Shown here in pieces: positions 9,343 to 18,175 of a DNA stretch of 64,000 bases. Under the pieces are notes generated by a model. It did no database searches. It was not told where the DNA came from and saw nothing but the letters and a program-made list of their open reading frames with translations. The translations under genes were made by a program, and so were the position numbers. This stretch comes from Arthrobacter antioxidans. GTDB taxonomy: Bacteria; Actinomycetota; Actinomycetes; Actinomycetales; Micrococcaceae. The stretch is taken from the NCBI RefSeq assembly GCF_023100725.1, contig NZ_CP095501.1:2542001-2606000 (forward strand), read 5' to 3'. The stretch's first letter is position 1; each line of letters opens with the position of its first letter.

Positions 9343-12300
9343 TCAGCGGACGATCGAGCGGAGGAGCCTGAGTGCGACCGACAGCGACGAGATGTCGTCC
9401 TGCTCCAGCATGTTCACCTCGGCGAACATGTTGCTCGCCCGCTGGAGCTGGTCCTCGTTCTGGTCCTGCCACGCCTGGAGCCGTTCCCCGGCATCGCGGT
9501 CCTGCAAGTCCTGGGACGCGCGCATGACGGCCACGGTGATGTCCGCGGCGGTGGAGTAGAGATCGTCCCGCAACGCCGCCCGTGCGAGAGCCTGCCACCG
9601 GTCCGTCCTCGGCAGCTTCGTGATCCGCTCCAGCAGGTTGTCGACCTCGAAGCGGTCGTAGACCGCGTAGTAGACACGGGCGATGTTCTCGACGGGCTCG
9701 TCGATCCTGCGCGTGGCGTGCGCGATGTCGAGCAGGGCGAAGGATTCGAACTGCTCGGCCCAGTGCCGGCCGAGCTCGTCCGGCAGGCGCCACTGAGCAG
9801 CCCGCGCCCGCCAGCTGCGGGCCCGCTCCAGGTCGTTGCCCCGGAGATACTCGCAGAGGTGCATCCGGAAGGGCGCGATCAGCGGCTTGAACGCGTCGAT
9901 GTTCTGGTCCACCGAGGTGCCCGGCTCCACGTGGTTGACGAACCAGCGCACGGCGCGGTCCAGGAGCCGCCGCAGATCCAGGTGCACGGTGCACCAGTGG
10001 TCCGTCGGGAAGTCCGCCGGCAGCGCCGCGAGCGTGTCCACGGTCTCGTCCAGCGAATAGATCTCGCGCAGTGCCACGAAGGCGCGGGCGATCTCCGGTT
10101 CGGCGACGGAGGTCTCCTCCATCACCCGGAAGGCGAACGTGATCCCTCCCATGTTGATGATGTCGTTGGCGACGACGGTCGAGATGATCTCCCGGCGCAG
10201 GGGGTGGGTGTCGAGCAGGTCGTCGAACCGCTCGACGAGCTGGCGCGGGAAGTAGCGCCGCAACGTGCCGCTGAAGTACGGATCGTCGGCGAGGGTGCTG
10301 GCCGAGAGCACCCTGGTGAGTTCGATCTTCGCGTAGGCCGCGAGGACCGAGAGTTCCGGCGCGGTGAGGCCCTGGCCCGCGTCGATCCTCCGGCGCAGGT
10401 CCGCCGTGGTCGGCAGCGCCTCGAGGTCCCGGTCGAGATCGGCCTTCTTCTCCAGCCAGTCCATCATGCGCTCGTAGCTCGGGCCCCATTCGACGACCCG
10501 CTGGCGGTCGTTGAGCAGCAGCACGTTCTGGTCGATGTTGTCCTGCAGGACCAGCCGGCCGACCTCGTCCGTCATCGACTGCAGGAACTCCGCGCGTTCC
10601 TCGGGCTGCAGGCGCCCGGCCCGGACCATCCTGTCGACGAAGATCTTGATGTTGACCTCGTGGTCCGAGCAGTCCACGCCGGCGCTGTTGTCGATGGCGT
10701 CGGTGTTGAGGACGACCCCGGACAGCGCCGCCTCGATGCGTCCGCGCTGGGTCATCCCGAGGTTCCCGCCCTCACCGACGACGCGCGCCCGCAGTTCGCT
10801 GCCGTTCACCCGGATGGCATCATTGGCGCGGTCGCCCACATCGGCGTTCGTCTCCTCGGAGGACTTCACGTAGGTCCCGATACCGCCGTTGTAGAGCAGG
10901 TCCGCGGGGGCCCGGAGGATGGCGCGCAGCAGTTCAGGGGGACTCAGCTGCGTGACCCCGGCGTCGAGGCCCAGCGCTTCCCTCACCTCGGGCGAGACGG
11001 GCACGGACTTGACCTGCCGCGGGTACACACCGCCGCCGGCGCTGATGAGCGCGGGGTCGTAGTCCTCCCAGCTCGATCGGGGCAGCTCGAACAGGCGCCG
11101 TCGCTCGGCGAAGGACACCGCCGCGTCCGGGGTGGGGTCCAGGAAGATGTGGCGGTGGTCGAAGGCCGCCAGGAGGCGGATGTGCTCCGAGAGGAGCATC
11201 CCGTTACCGAAGACGTCACCACTCATGTCGCCCACGCCGACGACGGTGAAGTCGTCGGTCTGGGTGTCGACGTCGAACTCGCTGAAGTGCCGCTTCACGG
11301 ACTCCCACGCGCCACGCGCGGTGATGCCCATGGCCTTGTGGTCGTAGCCGACCGATCCGCCGGAGGCGAAGGCATCGCCGAGCCAGAAGTCGTACTCCGC
11401 GGACAGCTCGTTCGCGATGTCCGAGAACGACGCCGTGCCCTTGTCCGCCGCGACCACGAGGTAGGCGTCGTCGTCGTCGTGCCGGACCACGCGGGGCGGC
11501 GGCGACACCGTCTCAGTGGTGCCGTTCGTGATGACGTTGTCGGTGATGTCGAGCAGACCGCGGATGAAGGTGCGGTAGCTGGCCTGGCCCTCGCCGAGCC
11601 ACGCCTGGCGATCGAGGGCGGGGTCCGGCAGCTGCTTCGCGAAGAAGCCGCCCTTGGCCCCGGTCGGCACGATCACCGCGTTCTTCACGGTCTGGGCCTT
11701 GACGAGGCCGAGCACCTCGGTCCGGAAGTCCTCGCGCCGGTCGGACCAGCGCAGACCGCCGCGGGCCACCTTGCCGAAGCGCAGGTGCACTCCCTCGACC
11801 TGCGGGGAGTAGACCCAGATCTCGAACTTCGGCCGCGGGAACGGGGCCCCGTTGATCCGTGAGGTGTCGAACTTCAGGCTCACGTGGCGCTTGTCCTGGA
11901 AGTAGTTGGTCCTCAGGGTCGCCTCGATGAGGTTGGCGAAGGTCCGGAGCACGCGGTCCGCGTCGAGGGTCGGCACCTGCTCCAGGCCCTCCTCGAGCGT
12001 GGTCCGGGCCGCGTCGGACGCGGCGTACCGGTCGCCGTCGAGATCGGGGTCGAACCGCGCGGTGAACAGCGCCACCAGGGCCCGGGTGACGACCGGGTTG
12101 TGGAGCAGGGTGTCGGCGACGAAACCGTACGAGTTGGTGTTGCCCATCTGGCGCATGTACTTGGCGTAGGCACGCAGGATCGCGACCTGGCGCCACTCGA
12201 GTTCCTCGCTGAGCACGAGCCGGTCGAACTGATCGGACTCGCTGTCGCCCGTGACGGCCGCCCTGAAGGCGTCGCGCAGCAGTGACGCGGTGGCAAGCGG

Positions 12301-14172
12301 CGAGATGCCGGTCGGGAACCTCAGCCCGAGGTCGTACAGGAAGAACGAGCGATCGTCCGACCGCGTGATCTCGAAGGGCCGCTCGTCCAGCACCTCGAGG
12401 CCGAGGTTGTGGAGATAGGGCAGGATCTGCGTGAGGCTCTTCGCCTCGGTCAGGTAGAGCTTGAGACGGGCGTCCTCGGCATCCTGCCGCTGCGGCACGT
12501 ACACGTGGAGCTGCGGAGCCCCGTCGCCCGCCTCGGCCAGCCGCTCGAACCGGGAGATGTCCTCCAGGGCGTCCTCGACCTCGTAGTCGACGCGGTAACT
12601 CGGAGGGAAGGATTCCGCCCACAGTGTCGCGAGGCGCTGCGCGCTGTCCTGCTCGAACCGCTGCTGGGCGACCTCGACCACTCCCTCGGACCAGGAGCGG
12701 GCCGCGCGGACGAGGCGTTCCTCGAGCTCCGCGGTGTCGATCGGGGGGATCTCGACCCCCCGCTGCAGCCTGATGCGGAAGAACAGCCGCGCGAGCGCGG
12801 ACTCGCTCATCCGTGCCTCGAAGTCGATGGACTCGGCGGCGAGTGCGGTGCGCAGCTCGTCCTCGATGCGCCGCCGGACGCTGGTCGTGTAGCGGTCGCG
12901 GGGGAGGTAGACGAGGGCGGACATGAAACGGCCGTACACGTCCGGCCGCAGGAAGAGCCGCGTGCGCCGTCGTTCCTGCAGGCGCAGGATTCCGAGCGCC
13001 GTGGACACCAGGTCCGCGACGTCGATCTGGAACAGCTCGTCGCGCGGGTAGGTCTCGAGGATGGACAGCAGGTCCTTGCCCGAATGCGAGTCCGAGGGGA
13101 ACCCGCAGCGGCGCAGCACCTCGGCGACCTTGTCGCGGACGAGGGGAACGTTGCGCACCGAGCCGGTGTAGGCGCTGGTGGCGAACAGGCCGATGAAGCG
13201 GCGCTCGCCGTCGACGTTGCCCTGGGCGTCGAAGCTCTTGATGCCGATGTAGTCGAGGTACGCCGCGCGGTGCACGGTCGAGCGCGAGTTCGCCTTCGTG
13301 ATCACCAGGACCCGGCGTTCGCGCGCCTTCGCGCGTCCGGCCTCGGTGAGCTGCTGCAGGTGCCTGCCGCCACTGCCGTGCCGGAGCAGACCGAGACCGC
13401 TGCCCTCGCGCACGCGGAGCGCGTCGGCGCCGTCCTCGTCCGTCACGAGGTCGTACTCCTTGTAGCCGAGGAACGTGAAGTTGCCGTTGTCGAGCCACTG
13501 CAGGAGTTCCTGCGCCTGGCGCAGGTCGGGGAGCTGCTCGGCGCCGGCGACCGATGCGAGCGACGCCTCGACGGAGCGCACCGTGCCGCGCATCGCGGGC
13601 CAGTCCTCGACCGCGGCACGGACATCGCCCAGCACCCGGTGGAGGCCGTCGATGACCGACTCCTTCGCCGCCGCGTCGGACAGTCGCGCGACCTCCACCG
13701 AGATCCACGACTCGATGTGCGTGGTCCGTCCGTCGAGGCCCACGAGCTCGCCGATGTTCGGCAGGGCCGCGGTGTCCCCGCTCGACGCGCCGGCGGTCGA
13801 GGGGACGCGCTTGAGTGCCGTGAGGGCGTGGGATTCGTCCTCCCGCACCGCGAGGAACGTGGGGTGCACCACCAGCCGGATCGCGGCGTTCTGCCGGACG
13901 AGCTCGGCCGTCACCGAGTCGACGAGGAACGGCATGTCGTCGGTGACGATCATGACGACGCTCGAGGTGCCCTGGTCCATGACGCCGACGGAGGCCGTTC
14001 CCGGCTCACGGGATTCGGCGAGGTCCCGGTGGGCGAACGCCCGCTGGCGGAGATCGGTGGGGACATATCCGACGGCGTCCTCGCGCGCGAGATGCTCGAA
14101 GTAGTGCTCTACGAAATCCTCCCGTGACGTGTCCGAGCTTGACTGATCCGTTGTCCTGGATCCAGACGACAT
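9343..14172 (-). CDS. gdh: NAD-dependent glutamate dehydrogenase, large (about 180 kDa) type
   Basis: This 1609-residue protein is the large NAD-glutamate dehydrogenase (GDH-180/Bac_GDH family) found in actinobacteria and some proteobacteria. It deaminates glutamate to 2-oxoglutarate with NAD. A long regulatory N-terminal region with ACT-like segments covers about 1-700. The catalytic core begins near residue 800 with KVARGGLRWSDRREDFRTEV and VPTGAKGGFFAK, followed by the NAD-binding part (VVGEGGNLGMTQ near 1125). Length and motif order match the family. The ATG at 14172 has GGAGG eight bases upstream. The gene ends in an intrinsic terminator at 9241-9277. In mycobacteria this enzyme is inhibited by the FHA protein GarA. 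GarA is not seen here. Confidence 0.95.
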   Translation of the reverse strand: MSSGSRTTDQSSSDTSREDFVEHYFEHLAREDAVGYVPTDLRQRAFAHRDLAESREPGTASVGVMDQGTSSVVMIVTDDMPFLVDSVTAELVRQNAAIRLVVHPTFLAVREDESHALTALKRVPSTAGASSGDTAALPNIGELVGLDGRTTHIESWISVEVARLSDAAAKESVIDGLHRVLGDVRAAVEDWPAMRGTVRSVEASLASVAGAEQLPDLRQAQELLQWLDNGNFTFLGYKEYDLVTDEDGADALRVREGSGLGLLRHGSGGRHLQQLTEAGRAKARERRVLVITKANSRSTVHRAAYLDYIGIKSFDAQGNVDGERRFIGLFATSAYTGSVRNVPLVRDKVAEVLRRCGFPSDSHSGKDLLSILETYPRDELFQIDVADLVSTALGILRLQERRRTRLFLRPDVYGRFMSALVYLPRDRYTTSVRRRIEDELRTALAAESIDFEARMSESALARLFFRIRLQRGVEIPPIDTAELEERLVRAARSWSEGVVEVAQQRFEQDSAQRLATLWAESFPPSYRVDYEVEDALEDISRFERLAEAGDGAPQLHVYVPQRQDAEDARLKLYLTEAKSLTQILPYLHNLGLEVLDERPFEITRSDDRSFFLYDLGLRFPTGISPLATASLLRDAFRAAVTGDSESDQFDRLVLSEELEWRQVAILRAYAKYMRQMGNTNSYGFVADTLLHNPVVTRALVALFTARFDPDLDGDRYAASDAARTTLEEGLEQVPTLDADRVLRTFANLIEATLRTNYFQDKRHVSLKFDTSRINGAPFPRPKFEIWVYSPQVEGVHLRFGKVARGGLRWSDRREDFRTEVLGLVKAQTVKNAVIVPTGAKGGFFAKQLPDPALDRQAWLGEGQASYRTFIRGLLDITDNVITNGTTETVSPPPRVVRHDDDDAYLVVAADKGTASFSDIANELSAEYDFWLGDAFASGGSVGYDHKAMGITARGAWESVKRHFSEFDVDTQTDDFTVVGVGDMSGDVFGNGMLLSEHIRLLAAFDHRHIFLDPTPDAAVSFAERRRLFELPRSSWEDYDPALISAGGGVYPRQVKSVPVSPEVREALGLDAGVTQLSPPELLRAILRAPADLLYNGGIGTYVKSSEETNADVGDRANDAIRVNGSELRARVVGEGGNLGMTQRGRIEAALSGVVLNTDAIDNSAGVDCSDHEVNIKIFVDRMVRAGRLQPEERAEFLQSMTDEVGRLVLQDNIDQNVLLLNDRQRVVEWGPSYERMMDWLEKKADLDRDLEALPTTADLRRRIDAGQGLTAPELSVLAAYAKIELTRVLSASTLADDPYFSGTLRRYFPRQLVERFDDLLDTHPLRREIISTVVANDIINMGGITFAFRVMEETSVAEPEIARAFVALREIYSLDETVDTLAALPADFPTDHWCTVHLDLRRLLDRAVRWFVNHVEPGTSVDQNIDAFKPLIAPFRMHLCEYLRGNDLERARSWRARAAQWRLPDELGRHWAEQFESFALLDIAHATRRIDEPVENIARVYYAVYDRFEVDNLLERITKLPRTDRWQALARAALRDDLYSTAADITVAVMRASQDLQDRDAGERLQAWQDQNEDQLQRASNMFAEVNMLEQDDISSLSVALRLLRSIVR

Positions 14173-14219
14173 GGGGAGGGCCTCCGTAACGAAATGAAAG
14201 GCCGCTCCGTTGCGACCTC

Positions 14220-15551
14220 TTACCGTGGAAGCCTAGCCGGGATACCCGGAAACTTCACGTTGCGCGGCCGCCCTCCGGGCCCGCGCCGCCGCGTCTGTCC
14301 GGCGGCGGGGACATCGGCGAGGCCGGCGATAGCGAGTCTCAGCGGGGAGCCCGGCGCGGTCTCGAGCAGGGCCGTTCCGGCGAGCAGCGCCCGGTCCGCC
14401 GCCGCATGGTCCATGGGCAGGAAGGCGGAGATCCCGAGGGACGGTCCGAAGCGCTCCCAGGCCTCCCGCAGCTGCGTCTCGGGAGCACGGCCCACCGCTG
14501 CCGCCCGCACCTTGTTGAACACCACACGCGGTGTGGCCGTCGGGACCGCGTCGCCGAGTTCCGCGAGCGCCTTCACGAGGCGCGGGACGCCGATGGTATC
14601 CGCCGCGCCGAGAGCGATGACCGTGTCCGCGACCTCCAGGCAGCGCAGGGCGGCACCGTTGCGGCGCGGCGCGAGGGTGTCGAAGCTGAGTTCCTCGTCG
14701 GCCTCGAGGCAGAATCCGCAGTCGACGACGGTCACCTCCGCCAGGGAGCGTCCCGCCTCGAGGACCCTGCCGAGGGCTGCGGGCCGCAGCTCGGGCCATC
14801 GGTCCGGGCGGGTGATGCCAGTCAGTACGCGCAGGCGGCCGCCCTTCACCGCGACACTGACCGCGATCCGGCCGAGCGCCGTGCCGTCGATGCGGCCCTG
14901 GTCGGCGATGCGGCAGGCCTGGGCGAGGCCGGCCGACTCGTCGAGCAGCCCGAGCGACGCACCGATGCTCGCCCCGTAGGTGTCGGCGTCGACCAGCAGG
15001 ACCGAGCTGCCCGCCGCGGCGAGTTCCGCGGCCATGTTGAGGGCCACGGTGGTCCGCCCCGGTGCCCCCGGCGGACCCCAGACGGCCACGATCCGCCCGG
15101 CGCCCGGTTCCTCGGCCACCTCGGCGGGTTGCACGGCCACCGCGTCGGGCAGGCCGAGCGGATCGGCGTAGGCGAGGGAACCCCGCGGCCCGGCAGGGTC
15201 TGCCTCGAACCGTCCCACCGCCCGGGTGACGGCGGCCGCGAGCACGGCGGGCTCCACCGTCACCTCGACGTACTCGATCCCGTCGAGGACGGGGCCGTCG
15301 GCTCCCGGCAGGTGGTTGCAGAGCGCGACGACGACGGCACCGGTGAAACGCAGGCGGTCGACGAGGGACGCCGTCAGCTCGGCGGCACCGGGAGCGATGA
15401 TCACCGCACGTGCGAGGCCGCTCTGGCATGCGGCGACCAGCTCCGTGAGCTCCGCGCAGCGACGCACGACGGTCACGGGCCCGCGCAGCTGCTCCAGCCC
15501 GGGCACGTAGGCACTCGCCTCCGCTCCGAGCGTGATGACCGGGATGCTCAT
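14220..15551 (-). CDS. CpaE/MinD-like P-loop ATPase
   Basis: A 443-residue protein. Residues 1-130 resemble a degenerate receiver-like domain. From about residue 155 a MinD/ParA-type ATPase follows, with the loop GPPGAPGRTT in place of the usual KGGxGKT and a VLLVDADTYGAS block. Such proteins are annotated as CpaE-like and in pilus systems localise the secretion machinery. Here the only neighbour of that kind is the CpaB-like gene, whose stop overlaps this ATG (ATGA), so the two are co-translated. No prepilin, CpaF ATPase or TadB/C genes are present, and the partner system is unknown. The lysine-to-arginine change in the loop means ATP hydrolysis should not be assumed. Confidence 0.82.
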   Translation of the reverse strand: MSIPVITLGAEASAYVPGLEQLRGPVTVVRRCAELTELVAACQSGLARAVIIAPGAAELTASLVDRLRFTGAVVVALCNHLPGADGPVLDGIEYVEVTVEPAVLAAAVTRAVGRFEADPAGPRGSLAYADPLGLPDAVAVQPAEVAEEPGAGRIVAVWGPPGAPGRTTVALNMAAELAAAGSSVLLVDADTYGASIGASLGLLDESAGLAQACRIADQGRIDGTALGRIAVSVAVKGGRLRVLTGITRPDRWPELRPAALGRVLEAGRSLAEVTVVDCGFCLEADEELSFDTLAPRRNGAALRCLEVADTVIALGAADTIGVPRLVKALAELGDAVPTATPRVVFNKVRAAAVGRAPETQLREAWERFGPSLGISAFLPMDHAAADRALLAGTALLETAPGSPLRLAIAGLADVPAAGQTRRRGPGGRPRNVKFPGIPARLPR

Positions 15552-16204
15552 GAACCGGCGCCCAGATTCAGGACGACGGCGATCCGGGCATCGTTCGACA
15601 GCGCACCCAGCAGCTCGGGCATCGCGTCGTCGTCCACGAGGACCTGGACGAGGGTGGAGGAACTCGCCCCGAGGGCGGACTCCCCCACGGTCAGCTCCGC
15701 CACCTCCGCGGCCTCGAGGAGCAGCCGGGGTTCCTCGTAGGAATTCGTGTCGGTCCGGAGCGAGACCCAGACGTCCACCCGGTCCCCTGCCGCGGCCCCG
15801 TTCGGCAGCGGGTCCTCGACCGTGAGCCCCACCGGCTTGCGACCGAGCCCGTCGGTCGTGCCGACCGCGGCGGCCGGGACGAGTTCTCCCCGTGTGACGA
15901 GCCGCGTGGCGACCGCTCCGTCAGGGATGCCGTCGGCCACGGGCAGGTAGGCGGCGGACGAGTCCCCCAGGCGGACCGGAACAGCCACCAGGTCCTCCTC
16001 CGTCAGCCTCGACCCCACGGCGAGGTCCTCCCGGGCCGAGTACATCTGCGTGGTGGCGTTCTGGCTGTCCAGGAGCGCGATCACCCCCGCGGTGGAGGCG
16101 AGGACCAGGAGGAGCCCGATCAGGAGCCTCGGATCCTTCCAGGACGGCTTCCGCAGGCGCGGAGCCTCGCTCGGCAACTGCACGGCGCGCGTGTCGGTGC
16201 TCAC
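15548..16204 (-). CDS. CpaB-like SAF-domain membrane protein
   Basis: From the GTG at 16204 the protein has 218 residues: a short basic N-terminus, one membrane helix at about residues 25-45 (LLIGLLLVLASTAGVIALL), then a SAF domain (AREDLAVGSRLTEEDLV) and a conserved outer domain with GDRVDVWVS. The SAF/RcpC fold is found in CpaB, which sits at the outer face in Tad pili and may bind peptidoglycan. An open frame extends upstream to 16300, but GGGGGA at normal spacing supports the GTG. The gene overlaps the CpaE-like gene by four bases. It is divergent from the small DNA-binding protein gene at 16391, and the 186-bp gap would hold both promoters. Confidence 0.8.
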   Translation of the reverse strand: MSTDTRAVQLPSEAPRLRKPSWKDPRLLIGLLLVLASTAGVIALLDSQNATTQMYSAREDLAVGSRLTEEDLVAVPVRLGDSSAAYLPVADGIPDGAVATRLVTRGELVPAAAVGTTDGLGRKPVGLTVEDPLPNGAAAGDRVDVWVSLRTDTNSYEEPRLLLEAAEVAELTVGESALGASSSTLVQVLVDDDAMPELLGALSNDARIAVVLNLGAGS

Positions 16205-16390
16205 TGTCGTCCCCCACTCGACCGGTGGGACCCCCATCGGACCCCACTCCCCGCAAGTCATTGTCGTGCACGGTAGGCCCCAGGGGAACCGGTCGACCAC
16301 AACTGGGCTCGACGTGTGGAGAACCGCGGCAATCGGGCTCAGCGGTGGCAGACTGGAGGAACACCCCGAACGACCAGGAAAGGCGGACCC

Positions 16391-16618
16391 GTGGCCGAGC
16401 GGCGCTTCCTCACCCTCGCCGACGTGGCCGAGGTACTCAACATCAGTGCGTCGCAGACCTATGCCCTCGTCCGATCGGGCGACCTTCCGGCCATCCAGGT
16501 GGGAGGCCGCGGCCAGTGGCGCGTGGAGACGCGGGTCCTCGAGGAGTACATCGCCAGGGCCTACGAGAAGACGGCGTCAGCGCTGAAGAACGACGCCGCG
16601 AGCATCCCACCGGCCTGA
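16391..16618 (+). CDS. Small MerR/BldC-like helix-turn-helix protein
   Basis: A 75-residue protein consisting almost entirely of one winged helix-turn-helix of the excisionase/MerR superfamily (RFLTLADVAEVLNIS at the N-terminus, then GRGQWRVE for the wing). It has no sensor or dimerisation domain, as in BldC of Streptomyces, which oligomerises head to tail along direct repeats. The GTG start at 16391 follows GGCGG; an earlier ATG at 16316 lacks a site and the extra residues look non-coding. It is divergent from the CpaB/CpaE pair and lies about 0.7 kb from a set of 10-bp-phased direct repeats (17271-17320), which are plausible targets. Regulatory role inferred; the family call is sound. Confidence 0.85.
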   Translation: MAERRFLTLADVAEVLNISASQTYALVRSGDLPAIQVGGRGQWRVETRVLEEYIARAYEKTASALKNDAASIPPA

Positions 16619-16662
16619 TCGCTCCCGCGACACCCCGGGGATGGGCATTCACGACGCCGTGC

Positions 16663-17223
16663 TCAGTCCGCCGTTCCCGCCGCATCGACCGTGTCGATGG
16701 ACGCGAAGGGCACGGTCAGGACGCCCCTTCCCGCCGCCGGGCGTCCCTCGCGGTCGGGTCCGGCGGTGCCGACGTCGATGAAGTCCGTGCCCACCCTGTC
16801 GATGATCCCCGCCTGACGGGACGAGGGGCCCACGGTCCAGAGCGTGACGTGCGCCCGGTCGCGGGACAGGACCCGGAGCGCCGACCCCAGTCCCAACCGG
16901 GCGCCGACGCCCGACAGCGGCTGGCCGGCGCCGCGCCCCATCCCCCGGAGCAGGTGCAGTGACGACAGCGGCACGATCACGGACCGCCCCTCCACCGCGA
17001 CGGCGATCCACTCCGAGCCGACGTTCGTGAGGACTCCCTCGAGGCTTCGACCGCCGCGCGTGAAGACCCCGAGCGGCCGACCGACCTGACCGAGCAGCCT
17101 CTGCACCAGGGTCAGCCGTGACTGCTCCGAGCGTGTCCGCTCCCTGATCTCGCTCTCCTGGAGGCTGACCACTGCCGCCTGGAGCTGCGATTCGAGGTCG
17201 TTGAAGAGGGCATCCCAGCGCAT
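16663..17223 (-). CDS. Conserved hypothetical protein
   Basis: A 186-residue protein starting MRWDALFNDLESQL. Residues 1-45 form an amphipathic, Glu/Arg/Gln-rich helix. The remainder is beta-rich with two similar segments (VGRPLGVFTRGGRSLEGVLTNVGSEW and, later, SRQAGIIDRVGTDFIDVG), suggesting a duplicated small-barrel fold. No membrane segment, signal or catalytic motif is visible. I do not assign a function. It converges on the small DNA-binding gene and is divergent from the LysM gene. TAGGTT lies exactly six bases before the ATG, predicting a leaderless mRNA. The phased repeats at 17271-17320 sit just upstream and could control it. Confidence 0.8.
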   Translation of the reverse strand: MRWDALFNDLESQLQAAVVSLQESEIRERTRSEQSRLTLVQRLLGQVGRPLGVFTRGGRSLEGVLTNVGSEWIAVAVEGRSVIVPLSSLHLLRGMGRGAGQPLSGVGARLGLGSALRVLSRDRAHVTLWTVGPSSRQAGIIDRVGTDFIDVGTAGPDREGRPAAGRGVLTVPFASIDTVDAAGTAD

Positions 17224-17229
17224 TTCCCC

Positions 17230-17235
17230 AACCTA
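17230..17235 (-). promoter_or_regulatory. -10 element giving a leaderless start at 17223
   Basis: The minus strand reads TAGGTT-GGGGAA-ATG. The six-base gap places the transcription start at the A of the start codon. Confidence 0.5.
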
Positions 17236-17270
17236 GGACCGGCCCTGCCCGACGTCAATCAGAACGAGAG

Positions 17271-17320
17271 ACATCAAAAAGGAAGAGCTATAGACAAAAC
17301 ACATCAAACTACATCAAACT
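17271..17320 (+). repeat. Helically phased direct repeats (ACATCAAA type)
   Basis: ACATCAAAAA at 17271, ACATCAAACT at 17301 and ACATCAAACT at 17311 are all in register at multiples of 10 bases. A weaker copy (AGACAAAAC) is at 17292 and a related CGTCAATC at 17253. The stretch is strikingly AT-rich for this genome. It lies in the divergent promoter region between 17223 and 17346 and probably is an operator for a head-to-tail binding protein. Confidence 0.65.
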
Positions 17321-17345
17321 GGGTGCCTTGATGAGGAGCGATGCC

Positions 17346-18050
17346 ATGCAGAGGTCAGACGCGATCCAGGCCGGAATGATCCTCGGGTGCGGGGTCGCCC
17401 TTTCGGGGGCAGGGGCTGTCCTCCTCGTCGGCCGTCGTGCCGCTGACGGCCCGGCCCTGGAGGGCGTCCTCGGCATGGCGCTGACGGCGATCGGCCTCGC
17501 CGTCGTCGGCGTGTGGGTGCTCCTGTTCGTCCTCGCGGTGCTTGCCGAACTCCTCGGGCGAGGCGGCCCGTCCGCCGGGGCGGCTCTCGCCTCCCGGTGC
17601 ACCCCCGCGGTGATGCGCCGACTCGCCGCCGCGCTCCTCGGGGTCAACCTCCTCGCCGTCCCCGCGATGGCGCAGGCCGCTTCGGACGACGGCGACCGGC
17701 CTGTGCTGACGGCGACCGCCGCCGATCGGTCACCTGCCTCCGCTGCGGCGTCGGAGTCCCCGGACCCTGCACTCACGCCCGTATCACCGGCGTGGAAGCC
17801 GGAACGCCTGCAGGTGGACGGCGGGCCCCTGCTCCGCGCGGAGAGCCGCACCCTCGTCGAGGCACAGGAGGCCGTCGTCGCGCCGGGTGATTCCCTGTGG
17901 TCGATCGTCGCCGCGCGGCTCGGACCGATGGCGACCGCATCGGACATCGCCGAGGCGTGGCCCGCCTGGTACGACACCAACCGCGCCGCCATCGGGGACG
18001 ATCCGTCGCTGCTGCTCCCCGGCACGGTCCTGCAGACGCCCTCGGGGTAG
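17346..18050 (+). CDS. Membrane protein with C-terminal LysM domain
   Basis: About 234 residues from the ATG at 17346, chosen because GAGGAG lies seven bases upstream; earlier in-frame starts at 17331 and 17328 lack a site. Two long hydrophobic segments (about 10-30 and 42-68) and a third at about 90-110 anchor the protein. A Ser/Ala/Asp-rich linker follows, then a LysM domain at the C-terminus (VVAPGDSLWSIVAARLG, then LLLPGTVLQTP). LysM binds N-acetylglucosamine in peptidoglycan, so the protein should tie membrane to wall. It is transcribed from the phased-repeat region, with the Rv3235-family gene 125 bases downstream, likely in one operon. Confidence 0.85.
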   Translation: MQRSDAIQAGMILGCGVALSGAGAVLLVGRRAADGPALEGVLGMALTAIGLAVVGVWVLLFVLAVLAELLGRGGPSAGAALASRCTPAVMRRLAAALLGVNLLAVPAMAQAASDDGDRPVLTATAADRSPASAAASESPDPALTPVSPAWKPERLQVDGGPLLRAESRTLVEAQEAVVAPGDSLWSIVAARLGPMATASDIAEAWPAWYDTNRAAIGDDPSLLLPGTVLQTPSG

Positions 18051-18095
18051 GGACCCGGTCACCGGCCCGCACTGACCCGAATGGCACGACCACCG

Positions 18096-18119
18096 AGCAC
18101 CAGCACCAGCACCAGCACC
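18096..18119 (+). repeat. Hexanucleotide tandem repeat AGCACC x4
   Basis: Four exact copies of AGCACC lie in the short gap between the LysM gene and the Rv3235-family gene. The unit is a multiple of three and could be read through, but no gene start supports that. It is a candidate length-variable site in the leader of the downstream gene. Confidence 0.85.
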
Positions 18120-18175
18120 GTCGGCCGATCGGTCCGACCGGCCGGCCCCGCGACCAGTTCACGAAGGGAATCAGC

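Noticed and set aside
8845..11862. Thousand-codon open frame antisense to the glutamate dehydrogenase gene
   Set aside because: It mirrors codon structure of the real gene in very GC-rich DNA. The translation has no domain-like pattern and no ribosome site.
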